In this document: one piece after another, positions 1-5,609 of the stretch
How the letters are laid out: every line of letters starts with the position of its first letter
Position numbering within the stretch: position 1 is the stretch's first letter
Assembly: GCA_947380915.1 (NCBI GenBank)
Contig: CANCSY010000161.1
Location: 1-7,156, forward strand
DNA from: Beijerinckiaceae bacterium
GTDB lineage: Bacteria; Pseudomonadota; Alphaproteobacteria; Rhizobiales; Beijerinckiaceae
DNA length: 7,156 bases
Reading direction: 5' to 3'
Notes under the pieces: generated by a model
Told to the model about the DNA's origin: nothing
Database searches by the model: none
What the model saw: the letters and a program-made list of their open reading frames with translations, nothing else
Program-made: the position numbers and the translations under genes

Positions 1-462
1 ATCGCCGCCGACGAGGCCACGTTCGGTCTTTCGGAAATCAACTGGGGCATCATCCCCGGCGGCGTGGTGAGCTGGAATGTGGTCAATGCGCTGAACAGCC
101 GCGACGCCATGTTCTACGCCATCACCGGCGATACATTCGACGGCAAGCAGGCCGCCAAGATGGGGCTGGTGAACTATTCCGTGCCGAAGGACCAGTTGAA
201 GGAAGAAACCCTGAAACTGGCCCGTCGTCTCGCGCAGAAAAATCCCGCCACCCTGCGCTACACGAAGGATGGCATCCGCGCCGTGCGCGGCATGAGCGAA
301 GCGCAGGCGCAGGACTATCTGGCCGCCAAATCGGACGCGCTGCGTTTCGTCGACAAGGAAGGCGGACGCGAGGAATCCCTCAAGCAGTTCCTCGACGAGA
401 AGGTGTTCCGTCCGGGCCTTGAGAATTACAACCGCGAACGCGCTGCGGCGCGCAAGAAATAA
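1..462 (+). CDS. Hydroxycinnamoyl-CoA hydratase/lyase-like protein (crotonase superfamily), 3' part
   Basis: Partial gene: the reading frame is open from base 1, so the N-terminus lies outside the window. The 153 visible residues are the C-terminal half of a crotonase-fold enzyme. They align without gaps, from memory, to p-hydroxycinnamoyl-CoA hydratase/lyase (HCHL, Ech/FerB type), which turns feruloyl- or coumaroyl-CoA into vanillin or 4-hydroxybenzaldehyde plus acetyl-CoA in the cytoplasm. Shared blocks are ADEATFGLSEINWGI (3-17), KMGLVN (53-58) and the HCHL-type tail GGREESLKQFLDEK (121-134) followed by RPGLENY. Glu12 corresponds to the essential Glu143 of the Pseudomonas enzyme. Residue 108 is Ala where that enzyme has Tyr239, which binds the substrate's phenol, so the substrate may differ. 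The tail has an extra basic end (RERAAARKK). The gene ends at a strong terminator. HCHL family membership is well supported; the exact substrate is not. Confidence 0.85.
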   Translation: MAADEATFGLSEINWGIIPGGVVSWNVVNALNSRDAMFYAITGDTFDGKQAAKMGLVNYSVPKDQLKEETLKLARRLAQKNPATLRYTKDGIRAVRGMSEAQAQDYLAAKSDALRFVDKEGGREESLKQFLDEKVFRPGLENYNRERAAARKK

Positions 463-474
463 TCCACGAAAGCG

Positions 475-502
475 AAGAGCCGGGTTTGCGCCCGGCTCTT
501 TT
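475..502. terminator. Rho-independent terminator between convergent genes
   Basis: The sequence AAGAGCCGGG pairs perfectly with CCCGGCTCTT around a six-base TTTGCG loop, giving a 10-bp stem. On the plus strand the stem runs straight into a short T run (499-502). It begins 12 bases after the stop of the hydratase/lyase gene and is best suited to that gene. The minus-strand solute-receptor gene stops at 512, so the same hairpin can serve it too, although the following T-rich stretch on that strand is weaker. Confidence 0.85.
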
Positions 503-511
503 CATTTCCGC

Positions 512-1540
512 TCAATCCCCTTCAAGCGCGGTCTTCAGCTTGTCGATGACGGGCTTGGGGATCATGTAGAGTTTCTTCACCAGAGCCTCCAGATCCGCGC
601 CGGATATGGCGGTGATGACGAGCCGCTGGCGCTCGGCTTCCGCAATGGCCTGCGGATCGGACATGGCCTTCGTGAAGGCTGTGCGCAGGGCCTCGACGCG
701 CTCCTTGGGCACGCCCGGCGCCACAAAGAAGGGCCGCGTGAAAACGCCCTGCGAATAGAGCAGTTCGAACATCTGCTGCTTCTCGGGATCTTTCGTATAG
801 GTGACGCTGAGGGGCACGCCATCCTTGTTCAGGCCGGGATCTCCCCCCATGGATTCCTGCACCAGCACGCGCACGATCTTCTTCTCGAACCAGTCGGGCC
901 TTTGCGACTGGATCGAGGTCCAGCCCATGCCGCAAAGGCCCTGCACCTCGCCGGTCTCCATGGCCATGCCGACCTCGCGTGTGCCCGCATAGCCCTGCAC
1001 GAATCGGATCTTCGCGCCGAGCAGATTCTTCAAGGCCATGGGCATGTCGCGGGTGGTGCCGCCGCTGGAGCCGAAGATCACTTCGCGGGAGAAAACATCA
1101 TCGAACGTCTTGATGGGCGAGTCAGCTTTCACGAGGCAGGTGAAAACCTCCGAATTGGCGCTGCCGAGATAATTGAGCGTGCGCGCATCATGCTTGATCT
1201 GCGCCGCATTGGCGCTGACCAGCTGATCGACGAGCGAGCCCGCCTGCGGGGCGCCGATCACCGTGCCGTCCTTGGCGGCCACATTGGCCACATAGGCGGC
1301 CGACGTGTTGCCCGCCGCGCCCGGCATGTTCTGCACGACCACATTGGGATTGCCGGGAATGTGTTTGCTCATGAAGCGGGCGACCAGCCGACCATAGAGG
1401 TCATAGCCGCCGCCGGAGGAGGAGCCGACCACAAGGGTCATCTGTTTGCCCCGGTAGAAATCGGCGATGGCGTCCTGGGCGCGCGCGCCAGGGCAGAGCA
1501 TGATGGACGCTGTGAGCGCGCAGAAGATTGGCAGGCGCAT
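512..1540 (-). CDS. TctC/Bug-family periplasmic solute-binding protein
   Basis: The product has 342 residues and is the extracytoplasmic receptor type used by tripartite tricarboxylate transporters, which capture organic acids in the periplasm. An N-terminal signal peptide is clear: basic start, hydrophobic core and a likely cut after Ala-Arg-Ala (residue 21). Family landmarks are the first ligand-loop region SSGGGYDLYGRLVARF (41-56), HIPGNPNVVVQNMPGAAGN (60-78), DGTVIG (91-96), the second loop GSSGGTTRDMP (157-167) and GVPKERVEALR near 277-286. This is the subgroup with a GGGYDLY motif rather than the classical Bug pattern. The start is supported by a GGGAGG ribosome-binding site just upstream. 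No TctA or TctB membrane subunit is visible, so it is an orphan receptor here. Its ligand cannot be read from the sequence; proximity to the hydratase/lyase makes an aromatic acid possible but unproven. Confidence 0.88.
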   Translation of the reverse strand: MRLPIFCALTASIMLCPGARAQDAIADFYRGKQMTLVVGSSSGGGYDLYGRLVARFMSKHIPGNPNVVVQNMPGAAGNTSAAYVANVAAKDGTVIGAPQAGSLVDQLVSANAAQIKHDARTLNYLGSANSEVFTCLVKADSPIKTFDDVFSREVIFGSSGGTTRDMPMALKNLLGAKIRFVQGYAGTREVGMAMETGEVQGLCGMGWTSIQSQRPDWFEKKIVRVLVQESMGGDPGLNKDGVPLSVTYTKDPEKQQMFELLYSQGVFTRPFFVAPGVPKERVEALRTAFTKAMSDPQAIAEAERQRLVITAISGADLEALVKKLYMIPKPVIDKLKTALEGD

Positions 1541-1567
1541 GGTTCCCTCCCGAATTCATTGCCCGCA

Positions 1568-1596
1568 AAGTCATCGCAAAGCATGGGCGCTGTCAA
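1568..1596 (-). promoter_or_regulatory. Candidate promoter of the solute-binding protein gene
   Basis: On the minus strand a perfect -35 box TTGACA (1591-1596) is followed, after 17 bases, by a poor -10 box TGACTT (1568-1573). Transcription would begin a few bases downstream and give a short leader containing the GGGAGG ribosome-binding site of the receptor gene. The perfect -35 box and correct position are in favour; the weak -10 box is against. Confidence 0.4.
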
Positions 1597-1816
1597 TCTT
1601 CCTGCGTTTCCTGACTTGATGCCCTGGCCCTGTCTCGACGACAGTTTCGATCGCGATCACGAGAGCGGCTGGATCACCGTTCCCAATGCGCTCTTCGACC
1701 GCAAGAAGGCCGCGCTGAAAGTGCTGCCCGGCGTCGGCCACAGCGCCATTCTGGAGGCGCCGGAACAGTGCATGGCGCTGATTGCGCCCTTTCTGTCCAC
1801 GGGGGCTTTGCCGTAA
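1583..1816 (+). pseudogene. Remnant of an alpha/beta hydrolase C-terminus
   Basis: An open frame of 77 codons ends with a stretch typical of the last part of alpha/beta hydrolases: VPNALFDRKKAALKVLPGVG, then HSAILEAPEQCMALIAPFL. The His in the GVGH motif corresponds to the catalytic His, and the following LEAPE helix start is usual for the family. The nucleophile elbow and the rest of the roughly 250-residue fold are missing. The N-terminal third of this frame resembles nothing and contains a garbled version of the usual acid-residue strand. No ribosome-binding site is evident at the first ATG. The stretch lies between the promoter of the divergent receptor gene and the ArsC-like gene. I read it as a decayed, 5'-deleted gene rather than a working small protein. 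A functional short ORF is the less likely alternative. Confidence 0.6.
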
Positions 1817-1847
1817 GGTTGGGCGTCACCACCCAACGGACGCGCCC

Positions 1848-2192
1848 ATGACCCCTCGAATGTACGGCATCAAGAATTGCGACACCGTCGCCAAGGCCCG
1901 CGCCTGGCTGAGCGAGCGCGCCATCGCCTATGATTTCCACGACTACAAGACGCAGGGCATCGACGCTGCGCGCCTGACCCAATGGGTCGAGGAGCTCGGC
2001 TGGGAAAAGGTGCTGAACCGCGCAGGCGTCACCTTCCGCAAACTGCCCGAAGCCGACCGCGCCGACCTCGACGCGGCCAAGGCCGTGGCCCTGATGGTCC
2101 GCCAGCCCTCCATGATCAAGCGGCCCATGCTCGATCTGGGGGACCGGCGGGTGCTGGGGTTCAAGGCGGAGATTTATGAGGGGGTGTTTTAG
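1848..2192 (+). CDS. ArsC/Spx-like small reductase (YffB family)
   Basis: The 114-residue product has a thioredoxin-like fold of the ArsC/Spx superfamily. It matches the YffB branch in length and motifs: MYGIKNCDTVAKARAWL (5-21) with the single N-terminal Cys11, FHDYKTQGID (30-39), a GWEKVLNRAGVTFRKL core (51-66) and QPSMIKRPMLDLG (86-98), where the last block holds the conserved basic residues. Members are cytoplasmic and thought to act as glutathione-dependent thiol reductases. True arsenate reduction is not established for this branch, so arsC should not be used as a name. The ATG at 1848 is preferred; the in-frame ATG at 1860, just before the conserved YGIKNCD, is also possible. No strong ribosome-binding site is seen. 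A dioxygenase gene follows after 70 bases on the same strand with no terminator between them. Confidence 0.88.
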   Translation: MTPRMYGIKNCDTVAKARAWLSERAIAYDFHDYKTQGIDAARLTQWVEELGWEKVLNRAGVTFRKLPEADRADLDAAKAVALMVRQPSMIKRPMLDLGDRRVLGFKAEIYEGVF

Positions 2193-2262
2193 GGCAGCCC
2201 CTTCGCTACCATACCCCCTCGACCGACCCGACCCCCAACACATCCAAGGGAACGGAAGCCTC

Positions 2263-3108
2263 ATGCCCATCGAGATCATCCCCCTCGCCCCCCATATCGG
2301 CGCGGAGATTCGCGGCGTCGATCTGCGGGCGCCTATTGACCAGCAGACCCGCGAGGCCATCCACGCGGCCTGGCTCAAACATGTGGTGCTGCTGTTCCGG
2401 GATCAGGATCTCTCCCAGCAGAACCTGCTGGATGTCACCACCATCTTCGGCAGGATCGGGCAGCTGGCGCGGCCCAAGGCCTTTCGTCCGCCGGGCTTTG
2501 ACCGGCTGCTCGACAATATCATGCTGATCTCGAACATCCGCGAAAACGGCGAGCCCATCGGCGCGCTACCCGATGGGGAGATGATGTTCCATCACGACAT
2601 GATGCATGCGGCGATCCCCCACAAGGGCACCTGCCTCTATTCGGTGGAAGTGCCTTCCCATGGGGGCGACACGGTCTTCGCCAGTGGCTATGCGGCCTAT
2701 GAGACCCTGCCCGACGAGGTGCGCGCGCCGCTCGAGGGCAAGCGCGCCTTTCACCATTACAACTACGGCTCGACCCGGAAGGGCGATGGCAAGGGCACGG
2801 CGGCCTTTTCCGAATCCTCCCATCCGGTCTTCCGCACCCACGACGACACCGGCCGCAAGGCCATCTATGTGAACCGGCTGATGACCGAGCGGGTGGAGGG
2901 CCTGCCGGAGGAAGACAGCGCCCGCCTGTTGAACCTTGTTTACGACCACGCCGAAAAGCCCGACTGGCTCTACGCCCATGTCTGGCGGCCGCGCGATCTG
3001 CTGGTCTGGGACAACCGCTGCTCCATGCATGCGCGCACGGATTTCCCCGCTGGCGAGCGGCGGCTCATGCTGCGCACCACCGTGGAGGGCGAGGCGGCGC
3101 CGGTGTGA
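2263..3108 (+). CDS. TauD/TfdA-family Fe(II)/2-oxoglutarate-dependent dioxygenase
   Basis: The 281-residue product is a full-length member of the TauD/TfdA family. These cytoplasmic enzymes couple oxidative decarboxylation of 2-oxoglutarate to hydroxylation of a substrate such as taurine, another alkylsulfonate or a chlorophenoxy acid. The iron-binding triad is visible: His110 and Asp112 in FHHDMMH, and His256 in [10 protein letters not shown]. The 2-oxoglutarate-binding arginine region is ERRLMLRTT (265-273), with Arg267 and Arg271 spaced as in TauD. The N-terminal [10 protein letters not shown] (12-21) and LLFRDQ (43-48) blocks are also typical. The ATG at 2263 is chosen over upstream in-frame codons because AAGGGAACGGAAG lies just before it and the family alignment begins there. 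There is no sulfonate transporter or other substrate clue nearby, so the substrate is unknown. It may be co-transcribed with the ArsC-like gene. Confidence 0.9.
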   Translation: MPIEIIPLAPHIGAEIRGVDLRAPIDQQTREAIHAAWLKHVVLLFRDQDLSQQNLLDVTTIFGRIGQLARPKAFRPPGFDRLLDNIMLISNIRENGEPIGALPDGEMMFHHDMMHAAIPHKGTCLYSVEVPSHGGDTVFASGYAAYETLPDEVRAPLEGKRAFHHYNYGSTRKGDGKGTAAFSESSHPVFRTHDDTGRKAIYVNRLMTERVEGLPEEDSARLLNLVYDHAEKPDWLYAHVWRPRDLLVWDNRCSMHARTDFPAGERRLMLRTTVEGEAAPV

Positions 3109-3138
3109 GTCACGGACATATGGGAGAGGGGAAAACCT

Positions 3139-3214
<76 letters not shown>

Positions 3215-3225
3215 AAGGCACGGCG

Positions 3226-3255
3226 TGTTTAGCGGGCGCCGGGCGCACCTGTCAA
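3226..3255 (-). promoter_or_regulatory. Promoter of tRNA-Ala
   Basis: On the minus strand a perfect -35 box TTGACA (3250-3255) is separated by 18 GC-rich bases from a -10-like TAAACA (3226-3231). The -10 box ends 11 bases before the first base of the mature tRNA, so the precursor would have a 5' leader of only a few bases. The position and the perfect -35 box make this convincing, although the -10 box is modest. Confidence 0.7.
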
Positions 3256-3290
3256 CGCAAATCAGAAGGCGGCGAGAAATTGGCGGCGCC

Positions 3291-3319
3291 TTGCCGCGCC
3301 GAGCTGGGGACGCTACACG
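3291..3319 (+). promoter_or_regulatory. Weak candidate promoter for yggT-yggU
   Basis: A TTGCCG element (3291-3296), 17 bases, then TACACG (3314-3319) lies upstream of yggT, divergent from the tRNA promoter. It would give a leader of roughly 20 bases that includes the GGAG ribosome-binding site at 3335-3338. Both boxes are imperfect, but no better candidate is seen in the 130 bases between the tRNA and yggT. Confidence 0.3.
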
Positions 3320-3344
3320 TTGTCCATCGGTTACGGAGTCCAAG

Positions 3345-3638
3345 ATGATCGCTCTTTTCAACCTGATCGACGAAGTTTTAGGCCTCTACAAGTGGGCGAT
3401 TATCATCGTCGCGGTCATGTCCTGGCTGATCTCCTTCAACGTGATTAACATCCACAACAACGTCGTCCGCGCTGTCTGGAACGGGTTAAACGCCGTCACC
3501 GAGCCAGCGCTTCGCCAGATCCGGCGCTTCCTTCCCAATTTCGGCGGTCTCGATATTTCGCCAATCGTCCTGATTCTGCTGGTCGGATTTCTCCAGGATT
3601 TGCTTAGAGAACTGCGCGGCCATCTTCTAGCCTTCTGA
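3345..3638 (+). CDS. yggT: YggT family integral membrane protein
   Basis: The 97-residue product has the single YggT repeat: a first hydrophobic helix near residues 14-36, a short loop, and a second near 72-92. The hallmark between them is the stretch from TEPALRQIRRFLPNFGGLD (52-70) into SPIVLILL. YggT/YlmG proteins are small inner-membrane proteins whose molecular role is poorly defined; links to osmotic tolerance, cell division and, in plastids, nucleoid or cytochrome assembly have been reported. The start at 3345 is backed by GGAG seven to ten bases upstream; a longer in-frame extension would run into the tRNA promoter and lacks similarity. The DUF167 gene follows after a single base, the same pairing as yggT-yggU in Escherichia coli, so the two are surely co-transcribed. 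Confidence 0.93.
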   Translation: MIALFNLIDEVLGLYKWAIIIVAVMSWLISFNVINIHNNVVRAVWNGLNAVTEPALRQIRRFLPNFGGLDISPIVLILLVGFLQDLLRELRGHLLAF

Positions 3639-3639
3639 C

Positions 3640-3963
3640 ATGGCTCCCGAGCCAGCATGGCGGGTGAGCGGCGATGCGGTCCTGCTCAGCCTGCGGCTGA
3701 CGCCCAAATCCTCGAAAGACGCCGTGGAGGGGGTCGAGGCCCTGTCGGACGGGCGCCGCGTGCTGAAAGCGCGGGTGCGGGCCGTGCCGGAGGATGGCAA
3801 GGCCAATGAGTCCCTGCTGCGCCTGCTGGCGAAGTGGCTGGATCTGCCGATCCGCACCCTCGGCCTGTCGTCAGGCGCCAGCGGGCGCACCAAGGTGATT
3901 CGCATCGAAGGCGCGGCGGAGGCCGTTGTCGCCCGGCTCGCGGCCCTTACCGGGGAAGCCTAA
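3640..3963 (+). CDS. yggU: DUF167 (YggU) family protein
   Basis: The 107-residue product is a cytoplasmic protein of the DUF167/YggU family, for which structures are known but no firm function. The conserved pieces are LRLTPKSSKDAVEG (18-31), the VPEDGKANESLLRLLAKWL core (48-66), LSSGASGRTKVIRIEG (75-90) and a C-terminal helix. Length fits the family. The ATG lies one base after the yggT stop, so translation is probably coupled. The TAA stop overlaps the stop codon of the convergent secreted-hydrolase gene by four bases (3960-3963), leaving no room for a terminator between them. Confidence 0.93.
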   Translation: MAPEPAWRVSGDAVLLSLRLTPKSSKDAVEGVEALSDGRRVLKARVRAVPEDGKANESLLRLLAKWLDLPIRTLGLSSGASGRTKVIRIEGAAEAVVARLAALTGEA

Positions 3964-4880
3964 CGCTGGCTCTGGCGCACGAATTCGGCGATCAGGCGGC
4001 TCACATTCACATCCTTGTTGAGCGCGCCCACGATCTGCCCGCGATCGGAGCGGGCGAGCCTGCCGGGCAGCGTATGGCCGCCCCCCTCCACGCGCACCAT
4101 CTCCACCAGATGCTTGCAACCATTGAGCCGCTCCATGATCACGCGGGAGCCGTCGGCGGGATCCCGGTCGGGAAACTCGCGGATCGTGCGCTGGGCGGAA
4201 CAGTCATTGGCTGCGGCGAAAGGGGCGAGCGTGGCCTCCGCCGAGGCGACCTCGTCCTTGAAGCCCGGCAGCTTCACAGGACCGCCCTGATAGGGGACCA
4301 GCGGATTGGCCGTGCCGTTCATCAGCAGGAAGGCGAGCGGCGGGGGCTTGCAACCGGCCGCCAGTTTCGCGGGCAGGCCCGCGATCAAGGCGCCCACGCC
4401 CGCCAGATAATCAGAGGACTGGCACCCGATGCGCAGGGCCAGCATGCCGCCGGTCGAAACGCCCATGAGGAAGATCTTGCGCCGATCGGCCACCCCATCG
4501 GCCACCAGTCTGGCGGCCAGCGCCCGAAGAAAGGCGGGATCGTCCGGCCCCGCCTCGCCAGTCACATTCCAGCCGCCCTCGAGGGCGTCCGGATAGACAG
4601 CCACGGCGCCGGAGCCGCGCAGCCATTCGTCAAGGCCGAGATTCGCCTGGATACGCCGCCCCAGGCCATTGGTCGCCCCATGCAGAACGATGATCGCGGT
4701 GCGGGGCGTGCGCTTGAGACGCTCGGGCTCCACGAAAATGGCCGTGCGTTTCTGCCCGGCGACATCAATGGCCAAGCGGCCGGTGAAGGCCTGGGCGGGC
4801 GCGCTGGCGAGCATCTGCGCGGCGGCGACCGCCAACAGGACGCTCGCAAGCCGAAGGCGGATTTTGGACCAAGGCGTCAT
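3960..4880 (-). CDS. Secreted PHB depolymerase / feruloyl esterase family hydrolase (LpqC-like)
   Basis: The 306-residue product is an exported alpha/beta hydrolase of the LpqC/PHB-depolymerase group (COG3509), which also includes feruloyl and acetylxylan esterases. A signal peptide is clear from the Met at 4880: basic KIRLR, a Leu/Val/Ala core and a likely cut after Ala-Gln-Ala (residue 31). Motifs are IIVLHGATNGLG (63-74) for the oxyanion region, YPDALEGGWN (96-105), the nucleophile GVSTG (140-144, Ser142), GTANPLVPYQGG (189-200) and GGGHTLPG (266-273, His269). Residue 192 is Asn where the family usually has the catalytic Asp. Four cysteines (153, 177, 227, 255) could form disulfides after export. 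Upstream in-frame starts would extend into grxD and bury the signal peptide, so they are rejected. The gene lies last in the purL-to-grxD run, after a hairpin. The substrate is unknown. Confidence 0.85.
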   Translation of the reverse strand: MTPWSKIRLRLASVLLAVAAAQMLASAPAQAFTGRLAIDVAGQKRTAIFVEPERLKRTPRTAIIVLHGATNGLGRRIQANLGLDEWLRGSGAVAVYPDALEGGWNVTGEAGPDDPAFLRALAARLVADGVADRRKIFLMGVSTGGMLALRIGCQSSDYLAGVGALIAGLPAKLAAGCKPPPLAFLLMNGTANPLVPYQGGPVKLPGFKDEVASAEATLAPFAAANDCSAQRTIREFPDRDPADGSRVIMERLNGCKHLVEMVRVEGGGHTLPGRLARSDRGQIVGALNKDVNVSRLIAEFVRQSQR

Positions 4881-4925
4881 GGGAAGACTCGTGCGTTGGA
4901 CCAGATGGAATAACGGCGATGGGAA

Positions 4926-4945
4926 CGCGCGGGCGAACCCGCGCG
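4926..4945 (-). terminator. GC-rich UUCG hairpin between grxD and the hydrolase gene
   Basis: A perfect 8-bp stem CGCGCGGG/CCCGCGCG closes on a four-base loop that reads UUCG in the minus-strand transcript, a very stable tetraloop. It begins 8 bases after the grxD stop codon. The stem is followed by TTCCCATCG, not a proper T run, so it could be a leaky terminator or an RNA stabiliser protecting the 3' end of the purL-grxD message, rather than a strong stop. Confidence 0.55.
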
Positions 4946-4953
4946 ACGCCGGA

Positions 4954-5295
4954 TCAGCCCTGCTGGGGCTGCTGGCAGGGGACGCCCTGCTCACCCAGAA
5001 AAGTGGCGAGTTCGCCGGTCTGGAACATCTCGCGCACGATGTCGCAACCGCCGACGAATTCGCCCTTCACATAGAGCTGGGGAATCGTGGGCCAGTTGGA
5101 GAATTCCTTCACGCCCTGGCGGATCTCCTCATTGGCGAGCACATTCACGCCCTTGTAGGCGACGCCGAGGTAGTCGAGGATCTGCACGACCTGACCAGAG
5201 AAGCCGCACATGGGCATCTGGGGCGTGCCCTTCATGAACAGCACGACCTCCGTGCCCGCGAGTTCCTGCTTGATTTCGTCCTGAATGCTGGCCAT
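4954..5295 (-). CDS. grxD: Monothiol glutaredoxin (CGFS type), Grx4/GrxD family
   Basis: The 113-residue product is a single-domain CGFS glutaredoxin of usual length. These cytoplasmic proteins bind a [2Fe-2S] cluster with glutathione, alone as a dimer or with BolA, and pass clusters on or signal iron status. The signature is [14 protein letters not shown] (22-35) with active Cys30. The glutathione-binding parts are [10 protein letters not shown] (67-76) and [11 protein letters not shown] (80-90). The C-terminus carries an extra glutamine-rich tail, VPCQQPQQG, with a third cysteine. The start is fixed by GGAAAGGA placed eight bases before the ATG. bolA lies 80 bases upstream, in the same direction, which supports a joint BolA-Grx role in iron-sulfur handling. 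Confidence 0.97.
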   Translation of the reverse strand: MASIQDEIKQELAGTEVVLFMKGTPQMPMCGFSGQVVQILDYLGVAYKGVNVLANEEIRQGVKEFSNWPTIPQLYVKGEFVGGCDIVREMFQTGELATFLGEQGVPCQQPQQG

Positions 5296-5340
5296 GTCGC
5301 TCTTCCTTTCCGGCCGACGTCAAGGGTACGGCTTGGGTGT

Positions 5341-5369
5341 AATATAGAGGGCCTGCGGCTCCATGCCCA
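5341..5369 (-). promoter_or_regulatory. Candidate internal promoter for grxD
   Basis: In the 80-base gap between bolA and grxD, the minus strand reads TGGGCA (5364-5369), a 17-base spacer and TATATT (5341-5346). The -10 box matches five of six consensus positions and the -35 box four of six. Transcription would start near 5334 and give a leader of about 40 bases. It would let grxD be expressed separately from the purL operon. This is inferred from sequence only. Confidence 0.35.
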
Positions 5370-5375
5370 GAGCGC

Positions 5376-5609
5376 TCAGGCGGGGGTGGATGTGGTCAGG
5401 GCGAGCGCGTGCAGTTCGCCGCCCATCTGGCCCTTCAACGCGCCATAGACGATCTGGTGCTGCTGCACCCGGGTCTTGCCCCGAAAGGCTTCGGAGACAA
5501 CCTTGGCGGCGTAATGATCGCCATCGCCCGCCAGATCCTGGATCTCCACCAGCGCGTCGGGCAGGGCGGCCTTGATGAGCCGTTCGATCTCAATTGCTTG
5601 CATCGCCAT
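5376..5609 (-). CDS. bolA: BolA family protein, partner of GrxD
   Basis: The 77-residue product is a complete small BolA-fold protein of the IbaG/BolA2-like type. Conserved parts are GDGDHYAAKVVSEAF (28-42), RGKTRVQQHQIVYGAL (43-58) with its helix-turn-helix-like surface, and the C-terminal LHALALTTSTP (66-76). His67 in this last block is the nearly invariant BolA ligand; His32 is another possible ligand. BolA proteins form heterodimers with CGFS glutaredoxins that bind a shared [2Fe-2S] cluster and act in cluster transfer or iron regulation. The ATG at 5609 is chosen because GGAAAGGA lies eight bases upstream; ATG at 5603 is an alternative, and the longer form from 5627 would place the ribosome-binding site inside the gene. 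Its start overlaps the end of the upstream small gene by 20 bases, which suggests coupled translation. Confidence 0.95.
   Translation of the reverse strand: MAMQAIEIERLIKAALPDALVEIQDLAGDGDHYAAKVVSEAFRGKTRVQQHQIVYGALKGQMGGELHALALTTSTPA

Noticed and set aside
419..1582. Long plus-strand open frame opposite the solute-binding protein gene
   Set aside because: The translation is rich in His, Arg, Gly and Ala with no family motif, as expected for the antisense of a high-GC gene. The minus strand encodes a clear TctC-family protein with signal peptide and ribosome-binding site. Only the part after 1583, beyond the receptor gene, shows protein-like sequence.
2193..2262. Terminator or promoter between the ArsC-like and dioxygenase genes
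   Set aside because: The 70 bases are C-rich with no stem-loop and no convincing -35/-10 pair; only the ribosome-binding site of the dioxygenase gene is evident.
3834..4913. 359-codon plus-strand open frame opposite the secreted hydrolase
   Set aside because: It overlaps yggU in another frame and lies antisense to a gene with a signal peptide and catalytic motifs; its own composition is that of an antisense shadow.
4881..4994. Upstream in-frame start for the secreted hydrolase
   Set aside because: It would add a Ser/Pro/Arg-rich extension overlapping grxD and place the signal peptide inside the protein.
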